From Paraburkholderia rhynchosiae (GTDB lineage Bacteria; Pseudomonadota; Gammaproteobacteria; Burkholderiales; Burkholderiaceae), in NCBI RefSeq assembly GCF_002879865.1, contig NZ_PNXY01000032.1, forward strand, positions 1 through 64,000: a DNA stretch of 64,000 nt. The letters run 5' to 3'. The position numbers and the translations under genes are program-made. Below are positions 34,593 through 42,294 of the stretch, one piece after another (position 1 is the stretch's first letter; each line of letters starts with the position of its first letter). The notes under the pieces are model-generated. The model made no database searches and was not told the origin of the DNA. It worked only from the letters and a program-made list of their open reading frames with translations.

Positions 34593-35951
34593 ATGGTGGC
34601 AAATCTTGTCGACGAGACGCGCATTTTCTGGTCGAGTTCAGCGGAGCGTCCGACGCCCGCGGCGATCAGGCGCCACGGCGCGCAAGCGCTACGGCTGCCG
34701 CATCTGATCGAAGACCCGTCGCCGGCGGTCGTATTCATCGACTGCGCGGATACCGACGCGAGCGCTGAAATAGAAAAACTGCGGATAGAGAACGGCGACG
34801 AACACTATCTGATCCCGGTGCTGCGCGAGTTGTCGCCCGAACGTGTCGTCTCGCTGATCGCGCGCGGCGCGAACGACGCGATCAACGACGAACATCTGGA
34901 GAACCCCGAAGCCATCATCGGGCGCGCGCGCGACCACACGAAGCTGCTTTCGTTCGCGCGCGACGGCGTCGCCGATTTCTCGCTGCTGCAGAATCACACG
35001 GACGGCATGGTGTCGCCGGTGTTCTTCAAGGACACGAATGGCCTGTACACCGGCTGCAACCAGGTCTTCGAACGTTTTCTCGGCATCGAGCGGGCCGGCA
35101 TTCTCGGCAAGTCGGTCTACGATGTGGCGCCCTCGGACCTCGCGCTCACCTATCACAAGGCCGACCTCGGCCTCGCGGCCCACGGCGGAGTGCAAACTTA
35201 TGTGGCCGGCGTGCGCAACGGAGCGGGCATCGTACGCATGGTTCGCTTCTATAAGGGCGTCGTTTATGGCGAGGACGGACGCATTACCGGCATTGTCGGC
35301 GCGATGCACGACATCGACGACCTGCGTGGCCACGAGACTGCACGTCAGGAAATCGACGCAGTGACGTCGCACGTGTCCGCCAATGTCGTCGCGCGCGAGG
35401 GCTTCGCCGGCGTCGATCACGACCGGCCATTCCTCGAACGCGTGGCGGCTGGCGACGCCTCCGCCCTCGCCCACCTGTACCGCGTTTATCATCGGCGCCT
35501 CGCACGCTTCCTGACCCGGCTCACGTGGAAGAGCGAGGTGATCGACGAAATCATCAACGACACTTTTCTGGTCGTCTGGAAACGGGCCGGCGACTTCCGG
35601 GGCGAGGCCAGCGTCTCGACGTGGATCATCGGCATTGCGTATCGTTCGGCGCTGCGCGCGTTGCGCGACCAGCGCCGTTCGGAATTCGAGCCGCTCGACG
35701 TCGACCACGCCGATACAAGGGCTGAGTACTGGCATGACCATGAACTATCCGACCTGCTGGCGAAGGCGCTCGATCTGTTGCCCGTCGAACAGCGTCTCGT
35801 GATGGCGCTCGCGTATGTGCTAGGACATTCGGTCGGAGAGATCGCGGACATTACCGGCTGCCCGGTGACGACAGTCAAGGCGCGGATGCATCGGGCGCGC
35901 TGCAAACTGCGCGAGACGCTCGACATGCTCGGACAGGTTAAGTGCGTGTAA
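34593..35951 (+). CDS. REC-like / PAS / ECF sigma factor fusion
   Basis: 452 residues, GAGGAAAG before the ATG. Residues 1-120 look like a degenerate receiver domain (VVFIDCAD, then LIARGANDAINDE). Residues 125-255 are a PAS domain (PVFFKDTNGLYTGCNQVFER, closing with GRITGIVGAMHDIDDL). From about 275 the protein is a complete ECF sigma factor: region 2 includes IINDTFLVVWKRAGDFRG and region 4 includes GHSVGEIADITGCPVTTVKA. ECF factors are usually controlled by a separate anti-sigma; here a sensory module is built in and no anti-sigma gene is adjacent. The sigma part closely resembles the stand-alone sigma at 40503. A cytoplasmic signal-responsive sigma factor is the likely role; the ligand is unknown. 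Confidence 0.85.
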   Translation: MVANLVDETRIFWSSSAERPTPAAIRRHGAQALRLPHLIEDPSPAVVFIDCADTDASAEIEKLRIENGDEHYLIPVLRELSPERVVSLIARGANDAINDEHLENPEAIIGRARDHTKLLSFARDGVADFSLLQNHTDGMVSPVFFKDTNGLYTGCNQVFERFLGIERAGILGKSVYDVAPSDLALTYHKADLGLAAHGGVQTYVAGVRNGAGIVRMVRFYKGVVYGEDGRITGIVGAMHDIDDLRGHETARQEIDAVTSHVSANVVAREGFAGVDHDRPFLERVAAGDASALAHLYRVYHRRLARFLTRLTWKSEVIDEIINDTFLVVWKRAGDFRGEASVSTWIIGIAYRSALRALRDQRRSEFEPLDVDHADTRAEYWHDHELSDLLAKALDLLPVEQRLVMALAYVLGHSVGEIADITGCPVTTVKARMHRARCKLRETLDMLGQVKCV

Positions 35952-36074
35952 AGCTGCGCGTGACGTATGCAGGCATGCATCGACGTATGACGTGTGTTGG
36001 CGGTTGCTCGCGGGCATGGGCTGGAGCGCGTCAACGTCGCCCTTGTCCGCCATGTTGCCGCGCGCCCTCGTCGC

Positions 36075-37175
36075 TCATCGCCACAATTTTTGGGGCAACC
36101 TGACCATACGGCCGAGCATACCCGTGATACCGCTGCGACGCGCGCGGGCAGCTGGCGGCGTCGCCGTTGGCGGGGCGGTGACGGAAGACGCGGACGGTGC
36201 GCCGTCGCCCGGCTGCTCACGGCGTGCCGGCGACCGTGCGAGCGTCGGCGCGCCGCTCATGCGTCCACTGCCTGGATTAGCGTGAATGTGTTTGGCTTTT
36301 TCAGGCGCCTTCGGCTCAGTCGTCGTGCGTTGCGGTGAGCCTCCCGTTGCCTCGGCCGATGCCAACTTCGTGTCGCGGACATCCGGATGCCAACTCACAT
36401 GCCGCCTGATCTCCCCACGGGCCGCGTCGGGTTTGCGCAATGCGCTCTTCAGCCTCCCTGTCGCCGCTGTGACAGATGGCGCCGCTGCGTTGGCGCCGGC
36501 ATTGACGCGGCCGCTGTGCGGATCCACTTCGATCAGATCGTCGTCATGCGCGGGAGTGGCCGCGGTGCTGTGAGGCCGCGTTTGAATGGGCCATTCAGGG
36601 GCGCTGTGAAAGTCGCGCGTTTCGTCGAGCAACTGCTGCAAGCTCTTATGCGGTGCGCGCGGTGCGGCCGGCAGAGGCAGTTCGAACAGATCGTCGTCGG
36701 ATTCGATTGCCGGGTCGTCCGCAGCCGCAGCGGGTTCGGTCGTGCTGCTCCGCGTGGTTGCAGCGGCGCTGTTTGCGCCTGGCGGCGCAGGCGGGGCGCG
36801 TTTCGGCACGGCCTTATTCATCGCGAGGGCCTGCTCGCGAGTCAGCTTCGCCACGCCGCCATTCGCGACCGCGGGCGGCGCATCGACTGCTCGGCGCTGA
36901 TGATTGATCCACTTGACGAGGTCGCTGACAGGATCTTCCTTCGCGATGAGCGTCGCTGGCGCAGGCGCGCCATTCGCGACCGGCGGCCGCACTTTCGAAC
37001 CCGTCCCCGGACGCGAGCCGCCGCCGATCGACCTCAACTGCGACAGGACAGCGTTGGCCGCCCCGGAGAAGCGCGACTTCGCCCGTGACCGGCTCGCGTT
37101 GCCGCCGGCCTGTCGAGGCGCGTGAGGATCGGCATGATCGGTGGCGAAAGTGCTGGCTGTGCGCTGTGTACGCAT
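36075..37175 (-). CDS. Candidate type III effector, disordered, with a PP1-docking-like motif
   Basis: 366 residues, TGGAG before the ATG. Largely low-complexity Ala/Pro/Ser/Thr/Arg with no catalytic domain. Better-ordered islands include VSDLVKWINHQRRAVDAPP (about 83-101) and an acidic patch ESDDDLFELPLP (158-169). Around residues 242-265 the sequence KSALRKP is followed by RRHVSWHPD, and R-H-V-S-W fits the RVxF docking motif of eukaryotic protein phosphatase 1. An hrpII box lies 163 bases upstream. I do not recognise the family; secretion is inferred from promoter, composition and neighbourhood. Confidence 0.65.
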   Translation of the reverse strand: MRTQRTASTFATDHADPHAPRQAGGNASRSRAKSRFSGAANAVLSQLRSIGGGSRPGTGSKVRPPVANGAPAPATLIAKEDPVSDLVKWINHQRRAVDAPPAVANGGVAKLTREQALAMNKAVPKRAPPAPPGANSAAATTRSSTTEPAAAADDPAIESDDDLFELPLPAAPRAPHKSLQQLLDETRDFHSAPEWPIQTRPHSTAATPAHDDDLIEVDPHSGRVNAGANAAAPSVTAATGRLKSALRKPDAARGEIRRHVSWHPDVRDTKLASAEATGGSPQRTTTEPKAPEKAKHIHANPGSGRMSGAPTLARSPARREQPGDGAPSASSVTAPPTATPPAARARRSGITGMLGRMVRLPQKLWR

Positions 37176-37296
37176 GAAGTGGCTCCACTGGAACGTTCGG
37201 CGAGCAAGATGAGCCGTCGCCTGTCGCCGCCGTCAAACGGATCGGAACGGATCGGAACGAACGGAATTTGACAGAAGGCCACTGGCTTGACTGTCC

Positions 37297-37361
37297 ACAG
37301 TATGCGTGCGGACTGACGCTCAGGCGGGCCGCCCCGCCGAACCGCCTGGTCTCACAACGAA
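37297..37361 (-). promoter_or_regulatory. hrpII box plus -10 for the RVxF-containing candidate effector
   Basis: TTCG-N16-TTCG on the minus strand at 37338-37361, with TACTGT (37297-37302) after 35 bases, the longest gap of the set. The ATG is at 37175, implying a leader of about 120 bases. Confidence 0.7.
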
Positions 37362-37384
37362 AAACCATGCGGCAGCATCGCCGG

Positions 37385-38704
37385 TCAGAACGCCGCGTCA
37401 ACGCACGGGCGGTGAAGCGCGGTCATCGCGCGGCAAGCATTGATCACGCGTCCGTGCTGCCGGCTCGGACCGCTGGTCTGGTCGAGCAGCGCCTCGATCG
37501 AATGCGCGTCGAGCCCCGGCTGCAATCCGAGCAGCAAGGCGATGGTGCCGGTCACATTCGCGGCGGCGAACGATGAACCCGAGACGAAGTCGTAGTGCCC
37601 ACCCGGTGTCAGCGTGAGAATGTCGTGGCCTGGCGCATACAGCACGTTCGAGCCGGCATCGGCTGGCGCGCTGCCCGCCGCGCGAGCCGAATCGACCGCG
37701 ATCACGCCCGGCACGCCGACCGGAAACGCCTTCAGGTCGCCGTCCGGCAAGACCGCCCCGACCACGATCACGCCTTTTCTCACCGACAGCTCGATCAGTT
37801 CCTTCAACAACGGATCGGCGGGCCCGCCAAGGCTCAGGTTGATGATCTGCGCATGCGCTTCGAGCGCCGCCTGGATCGCCTCAGCCAGCGTGAATGAATT
37901 GCAGACCGAAGGTCCGCTGTGATTGTCACGCTGCCAGCAAGCCTTGACCGCAATCAGCTTCGCATGGGGCGCGACGCCTTCGATGCCGCCCTGCTTGCCG
38001 TCAGCCGGACCCGCGCGGTCCGCCGCGATCACGCCCGCGACCGCCGTGCCGTGCAGATCGCGATTGAACTGCTTCCAGTCTTCATCGACGAAATTGCGGG
38101 TCGCGACGACCCGGCCGTGCAGATCCGGATGGGTCGTATCGACGCCCGTATCGATCACCGCGACGCGTACCGAATCGCCTCGCCCGACCTTTTGCGCGGC
38201 GTCCGCGCCGATCTCGCGAAAGCCTTGCTGCAGGTCGGCGTAGCCGCTGCTATGCGGCGCGTCCGCGAGCAGATCGAAAGTTTGCAGCGGCTGTACGAGG
38301 CGCACGCGCGGATCGGCGACGAGCCGCGCAAGCACCTCGTCGCGCTGCGCGCCGTCGGCGATTTCGAGCATCGCGCAATGCACTTGCAGCGACGGGATCG
38401 GCCACGCCGACACCTCTCGCAGGCCATATTGCGCGGCAAGCGCGGCGACCTGCGCGCGGGCGCTGCCGCCCGGCGAATAGCCGCCGGCCGCGCCGTAGCC
38501 GCCCGCCGTCGTGCCGGCGCGCAACATCAGCGTTTCCGGCGGATTCCTGACCGCCAGCACGATCATGCGCTCGGGGCGCGCTTTCATCTGCTGGGTGGCG
38601 ACAACGGGATCGGGCGTCGCGGGAACGAGCGCGCAGCCGGCCATCGCCAGCGCCGCGCCTATGAAGAGCCCGTGCCCTATCCAACGCGCCATCTCGCGCA
38701 CCAT
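37385..38704 (-). CDS. Subtilisin-like (S8) serine protease, lipoprotein
   Basis: About 439 residues if it starts at 38704; the frame is open from 38833, but the hydrophobic signal segment and lipobox-like AMAGC lie just after the internal Met codons. A propeptide-like region ends in VRLVQPLQTF. The S8 triad follows: Asp in VAVIDTGVD, His in LHGTAVAGVIA and Ser in SGSSFAAANVTG. The expected oxyanion-hole Asn (usually in a GN dipeptide) is not evident; the corresponding segment reads VVGAVLPDGD. It lies downstream of an outer-membrane protein and a sigma/anti-sigma pair on the same strand. A periplasmic or surface-attached protease with possibly altered activity is likely. Confidence 0.8.
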   Translation of the reverse strand: MVREMARWIGHGLFIGAALAMAGCALVPATPDPVVATQQMKARPERMIVLAVRNPPETLMLRAGTTAGGYGAAGGYSPGGSARAQVAALAAQYGLREVSAWPIPSLQVHCAMLEIADGAQRDEVLARLVADPRVRLVQPLQTFDLLADAPHSSGYADLQQGFREIGADAAQKVGRGDSVRVAVIDTGVDTTHPDLHGRVVATRNFVDEDWKQFNRDLHGTAVAGVIAADRAGPADGKQGGIEGVAPHAKLIAVKACWQRDNHSGPSVCNSFTLAEAIQAALEAHAQIINLSLGGPADPLLKELIELSVRKGVIVVGAVLPDGDLKAFPVGVPGVIAVDSARAAGSAPADAGSNVLYAPGHDILTLTPGGHYDFVSGSSFAAANVTGTIALLLGLQPGLDAHSIEALLDQTSGPSRQHGRVINACRAMTALHRPCVDAAF

Positions 38705-38884
38705 CCCACACACAAGCCGACCAGTGCCCGCCGCACGCGGATTGCCGCGATCGTCACGATGCGCCCGCCAGGCGGCACTGGCGAACTCGTTGAAATGGCG
38801 GCGCTGCGTGGGCTTCATGGCGATCTGACTCAAAATGTGGACAGCCGTAGGTGCGTGTCAGTGCCCGAAAAGTTGCCGTGCGAC

Positions 38885-39678
38885 TCAGAAATGCCAGATC
38901 GCATCGGCAATCCACCGGTTAGATGCGCCTGGACCCAGGGTCGTCTTCGCCTCGCTGTTCGTCGCGATGTAGGCGACATCGAATTGCCACGAACGGAACT
39001 GCCAGGTCAGCCCGACATTGCCGTACACATAGCCGATGCCGATCACCGAATGCAGATCGTAATAGCCGATGCCCGCCGTGGCCGTCCAGCCGTGGACGAG
39101 CGGCAGGCGGCCGACCAGATCGTAGGAGACGGCGCGCGAGCTCGGCGACGGGCCAAAGCCCGTATTCGGCGACAGCGCGATCGATGCGAACACCGAGTCG
39201 CGCCAGCCGGCCGTCAACACGAGTTCGTCGTAATTGAAGCGCGCCGCGGACGGCACGCGCGTGAACTGGTAGTGCGCGAGCATGGCCTGCGCGCTCCAGT
39301 CGTTGGCAAGGCGCCAGCCGTAGCCCACGTTGGCCACGAACTCCGCGCCCGTGGTCCGCGTTTGGTCGAACCGGATGGAGGCCGCGGACGCGCCTGCAAA
39401 GAAGCCATTGCCGGGATACCAGTTCGCCGCAACGTTGACCGACGGCTGACGGTAGCTGATGTCCATGCCGCGCGTGACCTTGTCGGTGGCGATGCCGGCC
39501 TCGAACTGCCAGTCTTCGCTCGCCGCAGCGCGAGTTGCGGCGCCGACAGAAGCAGCGCGGGAAGCAACGCGCCAACCAACGCGCCAAGCAGCCCGAACGA
39601 TGCATGCGTTCGAACTGGACGGGCTGGCGGGCGTGTCACGCCGGCGCAAAGCGCGATCGAACGGAACCTCGACGCCAT
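38885..39678 (-). pseudogene. TorF/gcw_chp-type outer-membrane protein with a frameshift in the signal peptide
   Basis: The mature part (starting ASEDWQFEAGIATDKVTRG) has alternating beta-strands and a terminal Phe (IADAIWHF), as in the TIGR02001 outer-membrane family. Its own frame is open to 39760 but lacks a signal peptide. A good one (FGLLGALVGALLPALLLSAP) is encoded from the ATG at 39678 in the next frame. Adding one G near 39522-39530 would join them as QLALA-ASEDW, an ideal signal-peptidase site. Either the gene has suffered a one-base deletion or there is a base-call error. No strong ribosome-binding site is visible. It lies between the anti-sigma and protease genes. Confidence 0.65.
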
Positions 39679-39834
39679 CTTGTCGTTCAGAAATCCGGGT
39701 GGGATGGAAAAGCAATGGCGTTATACAAGCCATCCGGCAAGCCCTGGGCGGACTCCGCACAGCAAGGCTGGGCCGATCTTACCCGATAAAACCGAACGCA
39801 AGAAACAGCGGAAAGGAATGGTCAGGAACCGCCG

Positions 39835-40506
39835 TCAGGGGCCGCCGGCGCCCTCGCCGACCGGCTCCGCGAAGCGCACGCCGGGGGCGGCGCGCAACAC
39901 AGCGAGCTGCTTTGCGACATCGCCGGGAGTTGCGACCGGCGCGAGCGAATAGACGCCGTTTTCGCTCGGCCCGCCGACGATCTGCAGACGCAGCGGCACG
40001 AGCAGCGCCTGCAGCCGTCCGACCGGCATCGCGGGATCGGCGACGAGCCGGATCGTTGCGCGCGTGGTGCCCGCATCGGCCTGGGACAGCGTGCGATAGC
40101 TGGCCGGCGCGCTATCGGCGCCGCGAGTGAAGCCGAGCGTCGCGAGCGCGCCTGTTTCCAGCAGCACGATGGCCGCGAGACCGCATGCGATCGCCGTCAT
40201 GCGGCTGCGCATCGGCGCCCCCGCCGAAGACGACGTGCCCGTGTGAAGGACCGGCTGCGCGTCTTCGTCGAAACGCTCCCACAGATGATCGAGACCGCGC
40301 TCCACATCGGGGCCCGCCTGCTCGCGCGAGCCCATCGCCGCGCACAGCTTGCGCTGCGACGCGAGTTCCGCCCGGCATCGTTCGCAATCGCGCACGTGGG
40401 CGTCGACGAGCTTGCGTTCGGCGTCCGACGCCCGGCCGTTGACGATCCACGGCAACAGTTCCCATACGTGCAGATGAGCGAGTTCACTCTCGGCTGGATT
40501 GCTCAT
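39835..40506 (-). CDS. Anti-sigma factor with zinc-binding HC2 domain
   Basis: 223 residues; the ATG overlaps the stop of the sigma gene. The N-terminal zf-HC2-type domain has HVRDCERC with an upstream His (LAHLHVWELLPW). One membrane helix lies at about 122-145 (AIACGLAAIVLLETGALATLG). The periplasmic domain of about 75 residues ends in LRAAPGVRFAEPVGEG, which resembles the propeptide end of the neighbouring subtilase (LVADPRVRLVQPL). It should hold the cognate ECF sigma at the membrane until a periplasmic signal arrives. Confidence 0.85.
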   Translation of the reverse strand: MSNPAESELAHLHVWELLPWIVNGRASDAERKLVDAHVRDCERCRAELASQRKLCAAMGSREQAGPDVERGLDHLWERFDEDAQPVLHTGTSSSAGAPMRSRMTAIACGLAAIVLLETGALATLGFTRGADSAPASYRTLSQADAGTTRATIRLVADPAMPVGRLQALLVPLRLQIVGGPSENGVYSLAPVATPGDVAKQLAVLRAAPGVRFAEPVGEGAGGP

Positions 40507-41096
40507 CGAGCGCTCCCATCGACGCCGGCAAGCGCCGGCAGCAGATTGCGCAGCTTGACCCGCGCATGAAACATCCTGGCCTTCACAGTACTGACAGGGC
40601 TTTCTGTTATCTCCGCAATCTCTTCGAGCGAATGACCCATTACGTAGGCCAGCTCCATCACGATGCGCTGCTCCGGGGCGAGTCTCGTCAGCCCCTTCGT
40701 CACCCAGTCGGTCGTTTCGTGTTCGGCGAACGGCTCGGTGGATAGCCCGTCATAGTCGTGCTGCGGTTCCGCAGGCAAGCCGCCCTGACGCAGCGCTTTC
40801 AACGTGACGCGGTATGCAATGCCCATGAGCCACGTCGACACGCGCGACTGGCCGCGAAATTCGCCGGCCTTCTGCCAGACGATCATGAAGGTGTCGTTGA
40901 TGACCTCTTCGATCACATCGTCGCGCCGCGTAAAGCGGCCGAGAAAGCGGACCAGCCGCCGGTGATACTCGCGATAGAGCGCGGCCAGCGCGGACTTGTC
41001 TGGCGCCGAGATGCGCTGCAGCAGCGCGGCATCTTCCGCGTCGACGCTGCGCGCGGCAAGACAGACGTTGCTTGAAACGATCGGTTCCGGTGACAT
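40503..41096 (-). CDS. ECF-type RNA polymerase sigma factor
   Basis: 197 residues. Region 2 (EEVINDTFMIVWQKAGEFRG) and region 4 (GHSLEEIAEITESPVSTVKA) are complete. Translationally coupled to the anti-sigma gene. It is a paralogue of the sigma domain at the end of the PAS fusion at 34593-35951. Likely targets are its own operon and perhaps the outer-membrane protein and subtilase genes downstream; no target promoter was identified. Confidence 0.92.
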   Translation of the reverse strand: MSPEPIVSSNVCLAARSVDAEDAALLQRISAPDKSALAALYREYHRRLVRFLGRFTRRDDVIEEVINDTFMIVWQKAGEFRGQSRVSTWLMGIAYRVTLKALRQGGLPAEPQHDYDGLSTEPFAEHETTDWVTKGLTRLAPEQRIVMELAYVMGHSLEEIAEITESPVSTVKARMFHARVKLRNLLPALAGVDGSAR

Positions 41097-41799
41097 GTCG
41101 CTGGGCTCGCCATCCGCCAGATTGTGTAGATGACCGTGAGTGTCGTCGCCGGCGCGAAAAGTTGCGAGCGAAGCGAAAATAATTACACAGAGATCGTAAC
41201 CGGTTAGCCGCTTCGCGGATGCCGAGGGTTCGCGCGCCCGCTCGTTTGTTCGCGTGACGACTCTGCCTTGCTGTCAGCTTGCGCAGGCGTGCCGCATGGC
41301 GGCACGAAACCGCACCGTCGCGCCCGCCAGTTTCGAAGTACGGCGCACTGGGCGAATGCATGTCGACAATCTGAAAGGCGCCGCTGACATTGAACACGAT
41401 CACATGCGCGATGAGACCGACTTGCACCGAGCCGCCCGCATGGTGAAGCGCCGAGTCGTCGGTGAGTTCCGGCACGCGCCACGCGCTGAGATTCGCTCGC
41501 GCCATCGCGTTGATGATTTCAGCGCGCGCTTCTTCGATAGTCGACGGCGGCGGACTGATCCTGCCGAGTTCGTGACGCAGCCGATGCAGCCGCTCGCGCG
41601 TTTGCAGCGTGCGCATCAGCTTCGGGCGATCCATCGGGAGTTGTCTGCTGTGCGCGGCCGCCGACTTCAATGCCGCGAAGCCGAGGCCCGACTTCGCTCT
41701 GGACTGCGCCGGCATTCGGGTGATGTTGGCATCGCCGGTGCCTGACAATGCGAGGTCGGTAAGCGCCTGAACACCGCTCCCCGCCAATACTTTCGACAT
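40750..41799 (-). CDS. Candidate type III effector reading frame, 3' end uncertain
   Basis: From the ATG at 41799 the frame begins MSKVLAGSGVQALTDLAL. It stays protein-like for about 165 residues (for example STIEEARAEIINAMARANLS and LIAHVIVFNVSGAFQIVDM). After about 41300 it turns Arg-rich and noise-like, meeting a stop only at 40750, 347 bases inside the sigma gene. In the -1 frame a stop at about 41276 would end a plausible tail. The true gene is therefore probably about 170-180 residues, with a frameshift or decayed end. An exact hrpII box lies 72 bases upstream. No known family was recognised. Confidence 0.4.
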   Translation of the reverse strand: MSKVLAGSGVQALTDLALSGTGDANITRMPAQSRAKSGLGFAALKSAAAHSRQLPMDRPKLMRTLQTRERLHRLRHELGRISPPPSTIEEARAEIINAMARANLSAWRVPELTDDSALHHAGGSVQVGLIAHVIVFNVSGAFQIVDMHSPSAPYFETGGRDGAVSCRHAARLRKLTARQSRHANKRAGARTLGIREAANRLRSLCNYFRFARNFSRRRRHSRSSTQSGGWRAQRHVTGTDRFKQRLSCRAQRRRGRCRAAAAHLGARQVRAGRALSRVSPAAGPLSRPLYAARRCDRRGHQRHLHDRLAEGRRISRPVARVDVAHGHCIPRHVESAASGRLACGTAARL

Positions 41800-41832
41800 G
41801 GTGACCTGTTCAGCTTCGATCGGTGGGCGCAT

Positions 41833-41894
41833 ACCGTACCCGAAAATGCGAGACGCGCGGCCCACGCCAGCGAAGCTATGTGTCCGTTGCCGAA
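41833..41894 (-). promoter_or_regulatory. hrpII box plus -10 for the 41799 candidate effector
   Basis: TTCG-N16-TTCG on the minus strand at 41871-41894, with TACGGT (41833-41838) after 32 bases; the same hexamer serves the leftward core operon. Confidence 0.75.
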
Positions 41895-42294
41895 GCGCCG
41901 GCGTCGGTCGTGCGCGAGCGTTGCAGAGCGAGGCGAGACAAGGAGAACTGCGATAAAGAAGCCGGGCGGAAAACTGGTCACGAGTTTTCTGACGCCGCCG
42001 CCCACGCTGTCGCCGCAATCGCCATGGGACATGGCGCAGACCGAGCGTGAACTGCTTGCGTTTCAGCATCTGCTGTTCGTGCGCATCGTCGAGGCGCAAT
42101 GGAGCGCGTTCCGCACTCATGCGCAAACCGATAGCCGACTGCGCGACGCCGGTTTCGTGGACATCGAATTCTTCGACGACCGTGCGCGTATGTCCCGACT
42201 GTGATTGCACGCAAGCCGCTGTGACGGGCCGTGCGTGACGTGATGGCGGCGCGCGACGCGCGGCAGTTATGCGCGGCGAGCCGCCTGTCGACAG
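41895..42294. other. Gene-poor gap between two candidate effector genes
   Basis: Only weak open frames are present. A plus-strand one (41878-42204) has a protein-like end but no ribosome-binding site. No repeats were noted. Confidence 0.4.

Noticed and set aside
41878..42204. Plus-strand open frame with a protein-like end (AFQHLLFVRIVEAQWS)
   Set aside because: No ribosome-binding site, and it begins within the divergent hrpII box; not enough support to call a gene.
40750..42210. 486-residue reading of the frame that starts at 42210
   Set aside because: The part upstream of 41799 crosses an hrpII promoter and has no family-like composition; the start at 41799 is preferred.
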